This document shows, piece by piece, positions 30,148-41,425 of a stretch of DNA of 64,000 bases (the stretch's first letter is position 1; each line of letters begins with the position of its first letter). The notes beneath the pieces are model-generated. The model was not told the origin of the DNA and did not search any database. It was given only the letters and a program-made list of their open reading frames with translations. The DNA is from Pseudocitrobacter vendiensis. GTDB taxonomy: Bacteria > Pseudomonadota > Gammaproteobacteria > Enterobacterales > Enterobacteriaceae. Where the stretch lies: contig NZ_CALSBS010000016.1 in the NCBI RefSeq assembly GCF_943590815.1, positions 53,506-117,505 on the forward strand, written 5' to 3'. Made by a program: the position numbers and the translations under genes.

Positions 30148-31143
30148 ATGAATATTAAGAAATTTATATTTTCAGCATTAATACTTTCCCCGGTTATTGC
30201 TTCAGCAAGTACTACAACTGAAATGACAGAGCGTGGAGTTATTGAACAACAAGTAATGGACCTTACCTATAAAAAAGACTGGGTACAGTTGGAATCAATA
30301 ATTAAAGAATATAATACTAATTTCCCTGCAACCAGCGGAGGAACGCAAAAACTAGAAATATTTTGGGGAAGCATGTACGACATCTATAAGAATGATGTCA
30401 GCGATGGTGGTTTTACTGATGAGACAATTAATGAATGGCTGAAAGCAGTACCCAACTCTTCCGGTGCAAGGATACTTAAAGCATTTAAATATAATGCTCA
30501 GATTGTCGAACTCCGGGGTGAAGGTCCGGCGGACTCTGTTGATCCCAGCGTATGGCCAAAATATAAAAAACTTGTCAACCAGCAAAAAGAATATCTACTA
30601 AAAAACAAGGACCTGGCTGATAAAGACGCTGAATGGTATCCCATCATGATGATGGTTGCCAGAAACCTTGAAGATAAAGACTTATTATATAAAACCTTTT
30701 ATGAAGGAATCGAAAAATACCCTACTTATCAGGATAATTATTTACAGGCAATGGAGGGTCGATTACCTAAGTGGGGCGGCAGTTATGAAGAAATAGAAAA
30801 GATCGCGCGAATTGCTGCGGATAAAAATAAAACACAATCTGGTTTATCTATGTATGCTTACATCTGGCATAATGCTTTCTTCTTTCAACCAGATAGCATG
30901 AATTTATTGCGAAATAAAAAAATAGTCTCCTGGAACGACCTTCTACAAGGTTGGAGAGACCGCTACGTGCAATACCACTCTACAAGAACGCTGAATGGTG
31001 TATTGATCGCCTCTTGCATAGCTGATGATAAAGAGACGTTTACCCGTGCAAATGCCATGATTGATGGTCAAGTCGAACGCCAAAGCTGGCCAATGGGGGT
31101 AACATGGCAACAATGCAAAGACTATTTTAAACAGCAGAATTAA
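30148..31143 (+). CDS. Exported DUF4034-like protein of unknown function
   Basis: A 331-residue protein with a Sec signal peptide (cleavage probably after I-A-S-A, residue 20). The mature part looks all-helical with TPR-like spacing. The blocks W-L-K-A-V-P-N-S-S-G-A near residue 105 and L-P-K-W-G-G-S near 210 resemble the DUF4034 family as I remember it, which should be checked by profile search. It is AT-rich, has AAAGGA before its ATG, and begins 55 bases after yebB, so it may be cotranscribed with it. Its role is unknown. Confidence 0.72.
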   Translation: MNIKKFIFSALILSPVIASASTTTEMTERGVIEQQVMDLTYKKDWVQLESIIKEYNTNFPATSGGTQKLEIFWGSMYDIYKNDVSDGGFTDETINEWLKAVPNSSGARILKAFKYNAQIVELRGEGPADSVDPSVWPKYKKLVNQQKEYLLKNKDLADKDAEWYPIMMMVARNLEDKDLLYKTFYEGIEKYPTYQDNYLQAMEGRLPKWGGSYEEIEKIARIAADKNKTQSGLSMYAYIWHNAFFFQPDSMNLLRNKKIVSWNDLLQGWRDRYVQYHSTRTLNGVLIASCIADDKETFTRANAMIDGQVERQSWPMGVTWQQCKDYFKQQN

Positions 31144-31154
31144 TATCAAAACGA

Positions 31155-31184
31155 TAATGCCTCTTTCTGAGTCAGTAGAGGCAT
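31155..31184 (-). terminator. Hairpin between ruvC and the DUF4034-like gene
   Basis: AATGCCTCTTTC/GTAGAGGCATT-type inverted repeat six bases past the ruvC stop. On the minus strand it is followed by ATCGTTTT, on the + strand by CAAATTT, so it may end both converging transcripts. Confidence 0.6.
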
Positions 31185-31190
31185 TCAAAT

Positions 31191-31712
31191 TTAACGCAGT
31201 CGCCCTCTCGCCAGATTCAGCCGCGATTCGCTCATTTGCATCGCGTTCTGGCTGACATGGCAGTGGGTGATGGCAATGGCCAGCGCATCGGCGGCATCGG
31301 CCTGTGGATTCGCGGGGAGCTTCAGCAGCGTGCGCACCATGTGCTGCACCTGGCTTTTCTCCGCGCTACCAATGCCCACGACGGTCTGCTTGACCTGACG
31401 GGCGGCATATTCAAATACCGGGAGATCCTGATTCACCGCCGCGACAATTGCCACGCCGCGCGCCTGCCCCAGCTTTAACGCGGAGTCGGCATTCTTCGCC
31501 ATAAAGACCTGCTCAATGGCAAAATAATCAGGCTGGAACTGGGTGATGATTTCGCTGACGCCAGCGTAGATTAGCTTCAGACGGGACGGCAGATCATCCA
31601 CCTTAGTTCGAATGCAGCCGCTACCGAGATAGGTAAGCTGCCTGCCAACCTGGCGGATGACGCCGTAACCGGTGATGCGTGAGCCGGGGTCAATCCCGAG
31701 AATAATCGACAA
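31191..31712 (-). CDS. ruvC: Holliday junction resolvase RuvC
   Basis: RuvC cuts Holliday junctions symmetrically. The protein (173 residues) carries the catalytic acids in G-I-D-P-G-S-R, A-I-E-Q-V-F and [14 protein letters not shown] at 31712, six bases after GGAGG, gives M-S-I-I-L-G-I-D and the E. coli length; a GTG at 31715 is one codon longer but too close to GGAGG. It is the last gene of the aspS-nudB-yebC-ruvC run. Confidence 0.96.
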   Translation of the reverse strand: MSIILGIDPGSRITGYGVIRQVGRQLTYLGSGCIRTKVDDLPSRLKLIYAGVSEIITQFQPDYFAIEQVFMAKNADSALKLGQARGVAIVAAVNQDLPVFEYAARQVKQTVVGIGSAEKSQVQHMVRTLLKLPANPQADAADALAIAITHCHVSQNAMQMSESRLNLARGRLR

Positions 31713-31745
31713 CACGCACCTCCGGTTGTTGAGTGAACGGCTCCA

Positions 31746-32486
31746 TTACAGAGTCGCTGCTACCTCATCAGAGATCTCACCGTTATGGTAGACTTCCTGC
31801 ACATCGTCGCAGTCTTCCAGCATATCGATCAGACGCAGCAGTTTCGGCGCAGTTTCTGCATCCATATCTGCCTTGGTCGATGGGATCATGGAGACTTCTG
31901 CTTCGTCGGCTTTCAGGCCAGCCGCTTCCAGCGCATCACGTACCGCGCCCATCTCTTCCCATGCGGTGTAGACGTCAATGGCACCATCGTCGAAGGTCAC
32001 AACGTCTTCGGCACCCGCTTCCAGCGCCGCTTCCATGATCGCGTCTTCATCACCTTTCTCGAAGGAGATCACGCCTTTTTTGCTGAACAGGTAGGCAACG
32101 GAACCGTCAGTGCCCAGGTTACCACCGGTTTTGGTGAACGCATGACGCACTTCCGCTACGGTACGGTTACGGTTGTCAGACAGACATTCAACCATCACCG
32201 CAGTACCGCCAGGGCCGTAACCTTCATAAATGATGGTTTCCATGTTCGCATCATCATCACCGCCCACGCCACGTGCGATAGCGCGGTTCAGGGTGTCACG
32301 CGTCATGTTGTTAGACAGCGCTTTATCAATTGCCGCACGCAGACGCGGGTTGGAACCAGCGTCGCCACCGCCCAGACGCGCAGCCGTTACCAGCTCACGA
32401 ATGATTTTGGTGAAGATTTTACCGCGCTTGGCATCCTGTGCCGCTTTGCGGTGTTTGGTGTTGGCCCATTTACTATGACCTGCCAT
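31746..32486 (-). CDS. yebC: YebC/TACO1 family protein
   Basis: A 246-residue protein of the universal YebC family, with the typical N-terminus [14 protein letters not shown]. Members have been linked both to transcriptional control and to helping ribosomes through proline-rich stretches. It lies between nudB and ruvC in a conserved operon. Confidence 0.96.
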   Translation of the reverse strand: MAGHSKWANTKHRKAAQDAKRGKIFTKIIRELVTAARLGGGDAGSNPRLRAAIDKALSNNMTRDTLNRAIARGVGGDDDANMETIIYEGYGPGGTAVMVECLSDNRNRTVAEVRHAFTKTGGNLGTDGSVAYLFSKKGVISFEKGDEDAIMEAALEAGAEDVVTFDDGAIDVYTAWEEMGAVRDALEAAGLKADEAEVSMIPSTKADMDAETAPKLLRLIDMLEDCDDVQEVYHNGEISDEVAATL

Positions 32487-32513
32487 AAATATTTCCTCAA
32501 AAAGCGCGCCCTA

Positions 32514-32957
32514 TCAGGCGGCGTTAATTACAAACTCTTCAATCGCCTGCCGGTTGCTCCACGACTTGGTTAAGGCCGCGGCGTCCACAGCATTAACCCA
32601 GCGGTAGGTCAGATGTTCAGTGAACACGATCTCCCGTTCGTGAGGGAGCGCAAGGCAAAACCAGGATTCGGTATTGCGCATGACCCCCGGCGCATAGCGA
32701 TGACGTAAATGACTAAAAATTTCAAACTCCACCGTACGCTGACAATCCATAAGATTCAGACGCTCTGCGATAATATCGACAGAGACCTCTTCCTTTACTT
32801 CACGCGCGGCAGCCTGCGGCGCGCTTTCACCCTCTTCCACGCTGCCGGTAACCGACTGCCAGAAATCAGGATCATCACGCCGCTGTAGCATCAGCACCCG
32901 CTTCGTGTCCTCGGCATAAATCACCACGAGAATCGACACGGGACGCTTGAATGACAT
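32514..32957 (-). CDS. nudB: Dihydroneopterin triphosphate diphosphatase
   Basis: NudB removes pyrophosphate from dihydroneopterin triphosphate in folate synthesis. The 147-residue protein has an intact Nudix box (G-S-V-E-E-G-E-S-A-P-Q-A-A-A-R-E-V-K-E-E-V near residue 38). It starts one base after the aspS stop, so the two are translated together. Confidence 0.95.
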   Translation of the reverse strand: MSFKRPVSILVVIYAEDTKRVLMLQRRDDPDFWQSVTGSVEEGESAPQAAAREVKEEVSVDIIAERLNLMDCQRTVEFEIFSHLRHRYAPGVMRNTESWFCLALPHEREIVFTEHLTYRWVNAVDAAALTKSWSNRQAIEEFVINAA

Positions 32958-32958
32958 A

Positions 32959-34746
32959 TTACTTGTTCTCCGCAGACTCTTTTGCTTCCTTCGCCACGAC
33001 CTGAATGTTCAGTTCAGCCAGAGAAGCCGGATTCGCGAAGCTTGGCGCTTCAGTCATCAGACAGGCTGCTGCCGTGGTTTTCGGGAAGGCGATAACGTCA
33101 CGGATGTTATCGGTGCCGGTCAGCAGCATGGTCAGACGGTCAAGACCGAATGCCAGGCCTGCGTGCGGCGGCGTACCGTATTTCAGTGCGTCGAGCAGGA
33201 AGCCGAATTTCTCACGCTGTTCCTGTTCGTTAATGCCCAGAATGCCGAACACGGTCTGCTGCATTTCACCACGGTGAATACGCACGGAACCACCGCCCAC
33301 TTCATAGCCGTTGATAACCATGTCGTATGCGTTCGCTACCGCGTCTTCCGGTGCCGCTTTCAGTTCGTCAGCGGTCATGTCTTTCGGCGAGGTGAACGGG
33401 TGGTGCATCGCGGTCAGGCCGCCTTCACCGTCGTCTTCAAACATCGGGAAGTCGATAACCCACAGCGGCGCCCACATGGACTCGTCGGTCAGATTAAGGT
33501 CTTTACCCAGTTTCAGGCGCAGTGCACCCAGCGCGTCGGCAACCACTTTTTTGTTGTCCGCGCCGAAGAAGATCATGTCGCCGTCTTGTGCGCCGGTGCG
33601 CTCAAGAATCGCTTCTACGATTTCTGCATTCAGGAATTTCGCTACCGGGCTGTTGATGCCTTCCAGACCTTTTGCACGTTCGTTGACTTTAATATAAGCC
33701 AGACCTTTCGCGCCGTAGATCTTCACGAAATTGCCGTATTCGTCGATAAGCTTGCGGGTCAGTGCCGCACCACCAGGAACACGCAGCGCCGCAACGCGAC
33801 CTTTCGGATCGTTTGCCGGGCCAGCGAAGACCGCGAACTCAACATCTTTCAGCAGATCAGCAACATCTACCAGTTCCATCGGGTTACGCAGGTCCGGTTT
33901 ATCGGAACCGTAACGGCGTTCGGCTTCGGCAAAGGTCATGATCGGGAAATCACCCAGGTCCACGCCTTTGATTCCCAGCCACAGCTGACGAATCATCGCT
34001 TCCATGATTTCACGCACTTGCGGTGCGGTCATGAAAGAGGTTTCGACATCGATCTGGGTGAATTCCGGTTGGCGGTCAGCACGCAGGTCTTCGTCACGGA
34101 AGCATTTTACGATCTGATAGTAGCGGTCGAAGCCGGACATCATCAGCAGCTGTTTGAACAGCTGTGGAGACTGCGGCAGCGCGTAGAATTTACCTTTATG
34201 TACGCGAGACGGTACCAGGTAGTCGCGCGCGCCTTCCGGGGTCGCTTTGGTCAGCATTGGGGTTTCGACATCGAGGAAACCGTGATCGTCCATAAAGCGA
34301 CGCACAAAGCTGGTGATTTTCGCACGGGTTTTCAGGCGTTGCGCCATTTCCGGGCGACGCAGGTCGAGGTAGCGGTACTTCAGACGCGCTTCTTCGGTGT
34401 TAACGTGGTTTGAATCCAGCGGCAGTGATTCTGAACGGTTGATGATGGTCAGATCAGACGCAAGCACTTCGATTTCACCGGTGGCCATGTCGGCGTTGAC
34501 GTTCTTCTCGTCACGTGCACGCACGGTGCCGGTTACCTGAATGCAGAACTCATTACGCAGTTCGGAGGCCAGCTTTAATGCGTCGGCACGATCCGGATCG
34601 AAAAACACCTGCACGATGCCTTCGCGGTCACGCATATCAATGAAGATGAGGCTACCGAGATCACGACGACGGTTGACCCAACCACACAGAGTCACCTGCT
34701 GCCCAACGTGGGACGGTCGAAGCTGTCCGCAATATTCTGTACGCAT
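32959..34746 (-). CDS. aspS: Aspartyl-tRNA synthetase
   Basis: AspS charges tRNA-Asp with aspartate. The 595-residue class II enzyme has the N-terminal OB anticodon-binding domain, motif 2 ([15 protein letters not shown] near residue 215), the bacterial GAD insertion (about 280-420) and motif 3 (G-L-A-F-G-L-D-R near 533). The C-terminus is a little longer than in E. coli (590), with an Ala/Glu/Lys-rich tail. Confidence 0.98.
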   Translation of the reverse strand: MRTEYCGQLRPSHVGQQVTLCGWVNRRRDLGSLIFIDMRDREGIVQVFFDPDRADALKLASELRNEFCIQVTGTVRARDEKNVNADMATGEIEVLASDLTIINRSESLPLDSNHVNTEEARLKYRYLDLRRPEMAQRLKTRAKITSFVRRFMDDHGFLDVETPMLTKATPEGARDYLVPSRVHKGKFYALPQSPQLFKQLLMMSGFDRYYQIVKCFRDEDLRADRQPEFTQIDVETSFMTAPQVREIMEAMIRQLWLGIKGVDLGDFPIMTFAEAERRYGSDKPDLRNPMELVDVADLLKDVEFAVFAGPANDPKGRVAALRVPGGAALTRKLIDEYGNFVKIYGAKGLAYIKVNERAKGLEGINSPVAKFLNAEIVEAILERTGAQDGDMIFFGADNKKVVADALGALRLKLGKDLNLTDESMWAPLWVIDFPMFEDDGEGGLTAMHHPFTSPKDMTADELKAAPEDAVANAYDMVINGYEVGGGSVRIHRGEMQQTVFGILGINEQEQREKFGFLLDALKYGTPPHAGLAFGLDRLTMLLTGTDNIRDVIAFPKTTAAACLMTEAPSFANPASLAELNIQVVAKEAKESAENK

Positions 34747-34990
34747 GAGATATCCCTTAACTTAGCCGCAGGCACAACTGTCGCAGCTTTAGCTGAATGT
34801 CACTACTGGATGAAAAAAGGGGGCTATTATACTGGAAATTCTCGCTGGCGATAAGCCCGGCGCGCTTTATACGCACGTTTGCTGAACGCTTATTGCGCAG
34901 ACTCACAAAAATTAACAAAATAGATCCCGCTGATAACCGTTCAGGCGTCGTAAGGTATTGCTCTGTTTGCCTGTTTAGATGAGAAACGTG

Positions 34991-35557
34991 ATGTTGAATA
35001 TTGACGTGAAAAAGACCGCACTGGTGATTATTGACCTGCAGGAAGGCATTTTACCCTTCGCGGGAGGCCCCCATTCTGCGAGTGATGTCGTCACTCGCGC
35101 CGCCCACCTCGCGGACAAATGCCGGGCAGTGGGTGCTCCGGTGGTGATGGTGCGCGTGGGCTGGTCTGCGGATTTCGCCGAAGCGCTGAAACAGCCGGTT
35201 GATGCGCAGGCTGGCGCACACGCGTTGCCGGACAACTGGTGGACCTACCCGCAGGCGCTGGGCAAACAAGAGCGCGACATTGAAGTCACTAAACGCCAGT
35301 GGGGCGCATTTTACGGCACCGACCTGGAGTTACAGCTACGTCGTCGCGGCATCGATACCATTATCCTGTGCGGTATTTCCACCAACATTGGCGTGGAATC
35401 CACCGCGCGCAACGCCTGGGAACTGGGCTTTAATCTGATCATCGCTGAAGACGCGTGCAGCGCCGCCAGTACGGAGCAACACCAGGGCAGCATGACGCAT
35501 ATTTTCCCGCGCATCGCCCGCGTGCGCAGCACTGAGGAGATAGCTCAGGCGCTATGA
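34991..35557 (+). CDS. yecD: Isochorismatase family hydrolase YecD
   Basis: A 188-residue cysteine hydrolase of the isochorismatase/nicotinamidase fold. The catalytic aspartate is in V-I-I-D-L-Q-E-G near residue 15, the lysine in T-K-R-Q-W-G-A-F near 99 and the cysteine position in [13 protein letters not shown] near 130. The physiological substrate is unknown. ATG 34991 gives the E. coli length; its stop overlaps the start of yecE. Confidence 0.92.
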   Translation: MLNIDVKKTALVIIDLQEGILPFAGGPHSASDVVTRAAHLADKCRAVGAPVVMVRVGWSADFAEALKQPVDAQAGAHALPDNWWTYPQALGKQERDIEVTKRQWGAFYGTDLELQLRRRGIDTIILCGISTNIGVESTARNAWELGFNLIIAEDACSAASTEQHQGSMTHIFPRIARVRSTEEIAQAL

Positions 35558-36372
35558 TTTATATCGGTCTGCCGCAGTGGTCACATCCCAAATGGGCGCG
35601 CCAGGGCATTAGCGGGCTGGAGGATTACGCCCGTTACTTTAACTGCGTCGAGGGGAATACCACGCTCTATGCCCTGCCGAAAGCGGAAATCGTCACCCGC
35701 TGGCGCGAGCAGACCGGCGATGATTTTCGCTTCTGTTTTAAATTCCCGGCGACCATTTCCCACGAAGCAAAACTTCGTCACTGCGATGACCTGACTACGG
35801 AATTTTTTCAGCGGATGTCGCCGCTGGAAGACAGGATTGGGCAATACTGGCTCCAGTTGCCCGCCACCTTCGGCCCCCAGGATCTTCCCGTTTTATGGGC
35901 TTTCCTCGACGGCCTGCCGAAAAATTTCACCTATGGCATTGAAGTGCGCCATCCGCAGTTTTTCGATAAAGGTGCAGCCGAACAGCAACTGAATCGTGGA
36001 TTGATTGAACGCGGCATCAATCGCACGATCCTCGACAGTCGACCGGTGCATGCCGCCATGCCACACACCGAGGCTATCGTTGACGCACAGCGTAAGAAAC
36101 CGAAAGTGCCGGTTCACGCTATTGTTACCGCCGGTAATCCGATGGTCCGGTTTATCGGTAGTGATGATATGACGCAGAATCAGTCATTTTTTGCCGCCTG
36201 GCTGAAGAAACTTCCCGAGTGGGCAACCACCACAACGCCGTATCTGTTCTTGCACACACCGGATATTGCACAGGCGCTGGAGCTGGTGAACACCCTCTGG
36301 CATGACCTGCAAATCGCACTGCCGGAAGTGGGTTCTGCGCCCGCGATCCCACAACAATCTTCTCTTTTTTGA
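35554..36372 (+). CDS. yecE: DUF72 family protein YecE
   Basis: A 272-residue TIM-barrel-like DUF72 protein (I-Y-I-G-L-P-Q-W start, F-C-F-K-F-P near residue 55, G-I-E-V-R-H-P near 130). No biochemical function is established. It overlaps yecD by four bases (ATGA), so it is translationally coupled. Confidence 0.93.
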   Translation: MIYIGLPQWSHPKWARQGISGLEDYARYFNCVEGNTTLYALPKAEIVTRWREQTGDDFRFCFKFPATISHEAKLRHCDDLTTEFFQRMSPLEDRIGQYWLQLPATFGPQDLPVLWAFLDGLPKNFTYGIEVRHPQFFDKGAAEQQLNRGLIERGINRTILDSRPVHAAMPHTEAIVDAQRKKPKVPVHAIVTAGNPMVRFIGSDDMTQNQSFFAAWLKKLPEWATTTTPYLFLHTPDIAQALELVNTLWHDLQIALPEVGSAPAIPQQSSLF

Positions 36373-36424
36373 TATTCCTACCTATCATAGTGAATGCCAT
36401 CTGCCAGCGAGAAAGGGAGTTTGT

Positions 36425-36820
36425 ATGGTAAGTGCGCTTTATGCCGTACTGGCCGCACTGTTGTTGATCAAGTTTTCCTTCGACGTCGTTCGTCTGCGCA
36501 TGCAATATCGCGTTGCCTACGGTGACGGCGGTTTTAGCGAACTGCAAAGCGCGATTCGTATTCACGGTAATGCGGTGGAATATATTCCCATCGGCGTCAT
36601 TTTATTGCTGTTTATGGAAATGAACGGTGCGGAAACCTGGATGGTTCACCTGTGCGGCATTTTGCTGCTGGCAGGCCGCCTGATGCATTATTACGGTTTT
36701 CATCATCGCCTCTTCCGCTGGCGTCGCTCTGGCATGAGCGCGACCTACATTTCGCTTCTGCTCATGGTACTGGCAAATCTGTGGTATCTGCCGTGGGAGT
36801 TGGTTTTCTCACTCCGTTAG
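36425..36820 (+). CDS. yecN: MAPEG family inner membrane protein YecN
   Basis: A 131-residue four-helix membrane protein of the MAPEG superfamily, with the conserved F-x-x-V-Q/A-x-R-I-H-G-N-A-x-E-Y-x-P block near residue 40. Eukaryotic relatives are glutathione-dependent; the role in enterobacteria is unknown. AGGGAG precedes ATG 36425. Confidence 0.92.
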   Translation: MVSALYAVLAALLLIKFSFDVVRLRMQYRVAYGDGGFSELQSAIRIHGNAVEYIPIGVILLLFMEMNGAETWMVHLCGILLLAGRLMHYYGFHHRLFRWRRSGMSATYISLLLMVLANLWYLPWELVFSLR

Positions 36821-38568
<1,748 letters not shown>

Positions 38569-38580
38569 TTTCTTCACAAC

Positions 38581-38740
38581 GCCTGATGCGCTTCGCTTAT
38601 CAGGTCTACAAATCACCGTAGGTCGGATAAGGCGAAGCCGCATCCGACAATGCACCGCCTGCTCCATGCCTGATGTGCTTTGCTTATCAGGCCTACAAAA
38701 CACCGTAGGTCGGATAAGGTGAAGCCGCCATCCGACAATT
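38581..38740. repeat. Tandem pair of BIME repeats between cmoB and the RES toxin gene
   Basis: Two near-identical units of about 70 bases, at 38581 and 38669. Each consists of a CCTGATG(C/T)GCTT(C/T)GCTTATCAGG palindrome, then CACCGTAGGTCGGATAAGG(C/T)GAAGCCG(C)CATCCGAC in inverted sense. Their tandem arrangement indicates recent duplication. Confidence 0.9.
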
Positions 38741-38750
38741 GCTCCCACCA

Positions 38751-39446
38751 CTAATCCCCGTACAACCGGATGCTGAGAATGTTGGAAATCGATCTGCCGT
38801 TCCAGTGATACTCCAGGTGCTCGGTCTGGAGGATCTTCGTTACCAGACAAGGCCTGTACAGCACATAGCAGGTATGTCCGGCGTGGCGAACGGAGCAATA
38901 GTGAATGCCGTCAACGTTCAGCGCCTTTTGCTGCTGCGCAAACGCCTTCGACTGGCTGTAATCCGTGGCATGATAAATCGAAGAAGAGAGGTAAGGTTCC
39001 TGCGTGATATCCACCAGCGTGGCATCAAACTCGGTGTAAAGCACCCGCATCTGAACTTTCTGAGCCGGTTCGTTGGTGTAACCAAAAATGCGCTCCTGAT
39101 GATACACCGTCTCTTTCACCGCCGTATCAAGCTGCGGCGCACAGTAATAACCGCCAAAATCTCCCGTCGTGAAACGTGCGCCCTCAGGATTCACATGCGT
39201 AAAAGCCGCCATGACATAGCTACAGCCATTAAGCCCAACAAGCCAGTCTTCTTTTGGCACTCGGGATAACGTGCCTACTTGCTCCTGTAACCGCTCATTG
39301 GTGATGGCTTCAACCGCCCATACGGCTTCTAATTCATCGCTACTGGCGACATCTTCGAATAAATCGATAGTGGGATAGCGGCTGGGGATAATGCGATAAG
39401 CCGTTGCACGTTCAAAGGGGATGAGGATGGGCGCATCATTCTTCAC
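38751..39446 (-). CDS. RES domain toxin
   Basis: RES toxins (MbcT type) break down NAD+ and stop growth. The 231-residue protein has the RES hallmarks: an arginine in A-Y-R-I-I-P near its start, F-G-G-Y-Y-C with an acidic region in mid-protein (E-F-D-A-T-L-V-D-I) and a serine in the S-S-S-I-Y-H-A-T-D-Y-S-Q-S-K block. The GTG at 39446 overlaps the antitoxin stop (GTGA) and follows GAGAGGGGG; an ATG at 39464 is six codons longer. Its coupling to the upstream gene for an Xre/MbcA-type partner supports the call. Confidence 0.85.
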   Translation of the reverse strand: MKNDAPILIPFERATAYRIIPSRYPTIDLFEDVASSDELEAVWAVEAITNERLQEQVGTLSRVPKEDWLVGLNGCSYVMAAFTHVNPEGARFTTGDFGGYYCAPQLDTAVKETVYHQERIFGYTNEPAQKVQMRVLYTEFDATLVDITQEPYLSSSIYHATDYSQSKAFAQQQKALNVDGIHYCSVRHAGHTCYVLYRPCLVTKILQTEHLEYHWNGRSISNILSIRLYGD

Positions 39447-39844
39447 GCCATTCCCCCTCTCCACGCCTGAAGTCGCGTGGCAACTTCGTAAAGGTCGGCA
39501 ACGCGACCGCCGCTCATCACGTCCATTGCTGAGCGCCCGGCGAAGAAAGGATGATTATTCGGTTTGCGCACCCAGCCGTAGATGCTGTCATCGGCAGTGA
39601 ACAACACGCGCAGGCACTTATGAATGTTAAGGATGTAGCTCATCCGCTCAAGCGTATCTGCACTGAGGCGGATGCCACCGCTCACCTCTTTATATTTGTT
39701 CAATGTTGAACGCGAACTCACACCCAACAGTTTCAATTGTTCATCAGTACTGCATTGCCATTTATCCAGAATACGGAAGACAACGGGCAGCGCCTTACTG
39801 GTATCAATCGCATTATCTTCATGCTGTTTATTGACGATTGCCAT
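39443..39844 (-). CDS. Xre/MbcA/ParS-type antitoxin (DUF2384)
   Basis: The 133-residue protein has an N-terminal helix-turn-helix (L-L-G-V-S-S-R-S-T-L-N-K-Y near residue 40) and a C-terminal DUF2384-like end (F-A-G-R-S-A-M-D-V-M-S-G-G-R near 103), the layout of antitoxins that bind RES toxins and repress their own promoter. ATG 39844 follows GAGGGGGG; the frame is open to 39997 but that part is not coding-like. It is the first gene of the two-gene operon. Confidence 0.87.
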   Translation of the reverse strand: MAIVNKQHEDNAIDTSKALPVVFRILDKWQCSTDEQLKLLGVSSRSTLNKYKEVSGGIRLSADTLERMSYILNIHKCLRVLFTADDSIYGWVRKPNNHPFFAGRSAMDVMSGGRVADLYEVATRLQAWRGGMA

Positions 39845-39884
39845 CGTCCCCCCTCGCCTGTGCGGCTGCAACGCATATTTCATA

Positions 39885-39915
39885 TACGAACAATAATAGT
39901 TCATTCGTTCATTTA
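39885..39915 (-). promoter_or_regulatory. Probable operator of the RES-Xre operon
   Basis: About 40 bases before the antitoxin start lies TACGAACAATAATAGTTCATTCGTTCATTTA, in which GAAC/GTTC half-sites form an inverted repeat and GTTCAT appears twice. Such repeats are typical autoregulation sites of the antitoxin. Confidence 0.45.
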
Positions 39916-39958
39916 TGTACACTATCGAATATACCAGCGTTACACCGTCCGTGAGATA

Positions 39959-39990
39959 AAAAAAGGCCCCTGTTGAATTGGCAGGGGCCT
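39959..39990 (-). terminator. Terminator of cutC and MicL
   Basis: AGGCCCCTG...CAGGGGCCT followed on the minus strand by seven Ts; it ends both the cutC mRNA and MicL. Confidence 0.92.
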
Positions 39991-40264
39991 GGTACAAGCA
40001 AACATCACATTGGGCGACATGATGCGCGGTAAAAATCGGTTATTCGGCGCGGCGCGCGATAATCGCCTTCATTTGCGCAACGGCGGTTGCGTCGACGGCA
40101 TAGCGCGAATATTCATCCGCGTCCGGGTCTGTTGACATGGAGAGCCCCGGATTACGGTAACGCATTGCCGACGGGATCCACTGCCCGGCAGAGCTATGAA
40201 CTTCCTTCACACCTGCCTCAAGAAACAGTTCAAGGTTGCTGGCCCTGACTCCTGCCCCCGCCAT
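39959..40264 (-). ncRNA. micL: MicL small RNA (3' part of cutC)
   Basis: MicL is a sigma-E-dependent RNA that represses lpp translation; in E. coli it starts inside cutC, is about 308 nt long and is trimmed to an 80-nt MicL-S at the 3' end. Here a sigma-E promoter in cutC predicts a start near 40264, and the cutC terminator ends near 39959, giving 306 nt. The piece just before the terminator (CATCATGTCGCCCAATGTGATG, minus strand) is the MicL-S region. Lpp pairing was not calculated. Confidence 0.87.
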
Positions 40265-40783
40265 AATGATTGGAGCATCGGCACGAGCAATAAGTTCCCG
40301 AATTAATGAAAGACCTTTTTCCGCTGACGCTTTTTGCCCGGATGTCAGTACCCTTGCCACGCCCAGTTTTGCCAACGTATCAAAAGCTTGCTGAGGATCC
40401 GCGCACATATCAAAGGCGCGATGAAAAGTCACCGCCAGCGGGCCCGCCGCTGCCATAATTTGCTGCATCCGCGCGTTATCGACGTTACCATCTTCATCCA
40501 GCACGCCGATCACCAGACCAGGAAAACCCAGTTCTCGGACGGTGTGCACATCGTTGAGCATCGTCTGAAACTCACCGTCGGTGTAGCAAAAATCACCACC
40601 GCGCGGGCGAATAATTGGATGAACCGGAATCGACACCTGCTCTCGGGTGGATTTCAACACACCATAAGAAGGCGTCAGCCCGCCTTCCAGCGGCGCGGCA
40701 CACAATTCGATGCGATCGGCACCGTTTTTTTCTGCGCTCAGCGCGCATTCCATGCTGTAACAGCATATCTCCAGCACTGCCAT
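40040..40783 (-). CDS. cutC: CutC family protein
   Basis: A 247-residue TIM-barrel protein matching E. coli CutC ([10 protein letters not shown] near the start, [10 protein letters not shown] near residue 65, I-M-A-G-A-G-V-R near 185). It was once named for copper sensitivity, but that phenotype in E. coli was traced to loss of MicL, whose promoter and body lie in the 3' end of the gene; the protein's own job is unclear. ATG 40783, after GGAGA, matches the known start; the frame opens at 40798. Confidence 0.95.
   Translation of the reverse strand: MAVLEICCYSMECALSAEKNGADRIELCAAPLEGGLTPSYGVLKSTREQVSIPVHPIIRPRGGDFCYTDGEFQTMLNDVHTVRELGFPGLVIGVLDEDGNVDNARMQQIMAAAGPLAVTFHRAFDMCADPQQAFDTLAKLGVARVLTSGQKASAEKGLSLIRELIARADAPIIMAGAGVRASNLELFLEAGVKEVHSSAGQWIPSAMRYRNPGLSMSTDPDADEYSRYAVDATAVAQMKAIIARRAE
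40270..40298 (-). promoter_or_regulatory. Sigma-E promoter for MicL inside cutC
   Basis: On the minus strand GGAACTT (40298-40292), 17 bases, then TCCAA (40274-40270): a good sigma-E -35 and an acceptable -10. It lies in cutC codons, at the right distance for MicL. Confidence 0.85.
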
Positions 40784-40858
40784 TCGATTCTCCATCACTC
40801 AAGCCTGTGCGGATCATGCCACGGTTAGTGGCTGTAGACCCCGCGTTACTTCACATTG

Positions 40859-41425
40859 TTACACTGCCTGCTCGCTGGCAACGATCGCTTCAATCGTCCA
40901 GGGGTGAAATTTGATGGTCACGTTACCGTCGGTAACGGCCAGAGTCGGATTAGGCAGACGCTCCTTCTCCCCTTTCGGCGAACTGGTTTTGACAAAAATT
41001 CCCGGCTGGCTTAGCCCGTCATCGCTCAATAATGCCAGGGCGCGGGCATTCAGGCTCTCTGGCTCTCCCGGCAGCACGATTTCAATATGCTCCCAGCCTT
41101 CGTGGGGATAGCGCTTTTCACCCGGCCAGGGAAGCTCGACCACGCTGAACTGCCAGTGCGCCACACAAACAGGCTCACGCAGTTTAAACAGGCAGATGGG
41201 GCGGCCATTGATGGTATTCTCTGAAAGCAGTTCACCGCACTGCTCCAGCCCGCGACGCCAGCGCTCAGCGGTGGCATTTTGGTGACAGCGGAGCGAAATA
41301 TGGTCGGCATCGAGCGGGGCAATATGTAAACCCAGACGAGTGGACAGTTCTGTTAACGCCTGAATGAAACGCGGGAGATCCGCAGAAATATCCTTCAGTT
41401 CTTCAATTGTCTGCCAGTTAGCCAT
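40859..41425 (-). CDS. yecM: VOC-like protein YecM
   Basis: A 188-residue protein matching E. coli YecM, whose crystal structure resembles isomerases and oxygenases of the vicinal oxygen chelate type. Histidine and glutamate positions are seen in D-A-D-H-I-S-L-R (near residue 40) and G-W-E-H-I-E-I-V-L-P near 128. No function is known. Its start faces argS. Confidence 0.92.
   Translation of the reverse strand: MANWQTIEELKDISADLPRFIQALTELSTRLGLHIAPLDADHISLRCHQNATAERWRRGLEQCGELLSENTINGRPICLFKLREPVCVAHWQFSVVELPWPGEKRYPHEGWEHIEIVLPGEPESLNARALALLSDDGLSQPGIFVKTSSPKGEKERLPNPTLAVTDGNVTIKFHPWTIEAIVASEQAV

Noticed and set aside
32947..34413. 488-codon open frame on the + strand opposite aspS
   Set aside because: It is the mirror of a highly conserved synthetase gene with biased codons; its product is rich in His, Arg, Phe and Val without recognisable domains.
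38581..38740. Possible CRISPR array
   Set aside because: Only two repeats, palindromic REP type, without regular unique spacers or cas genes.
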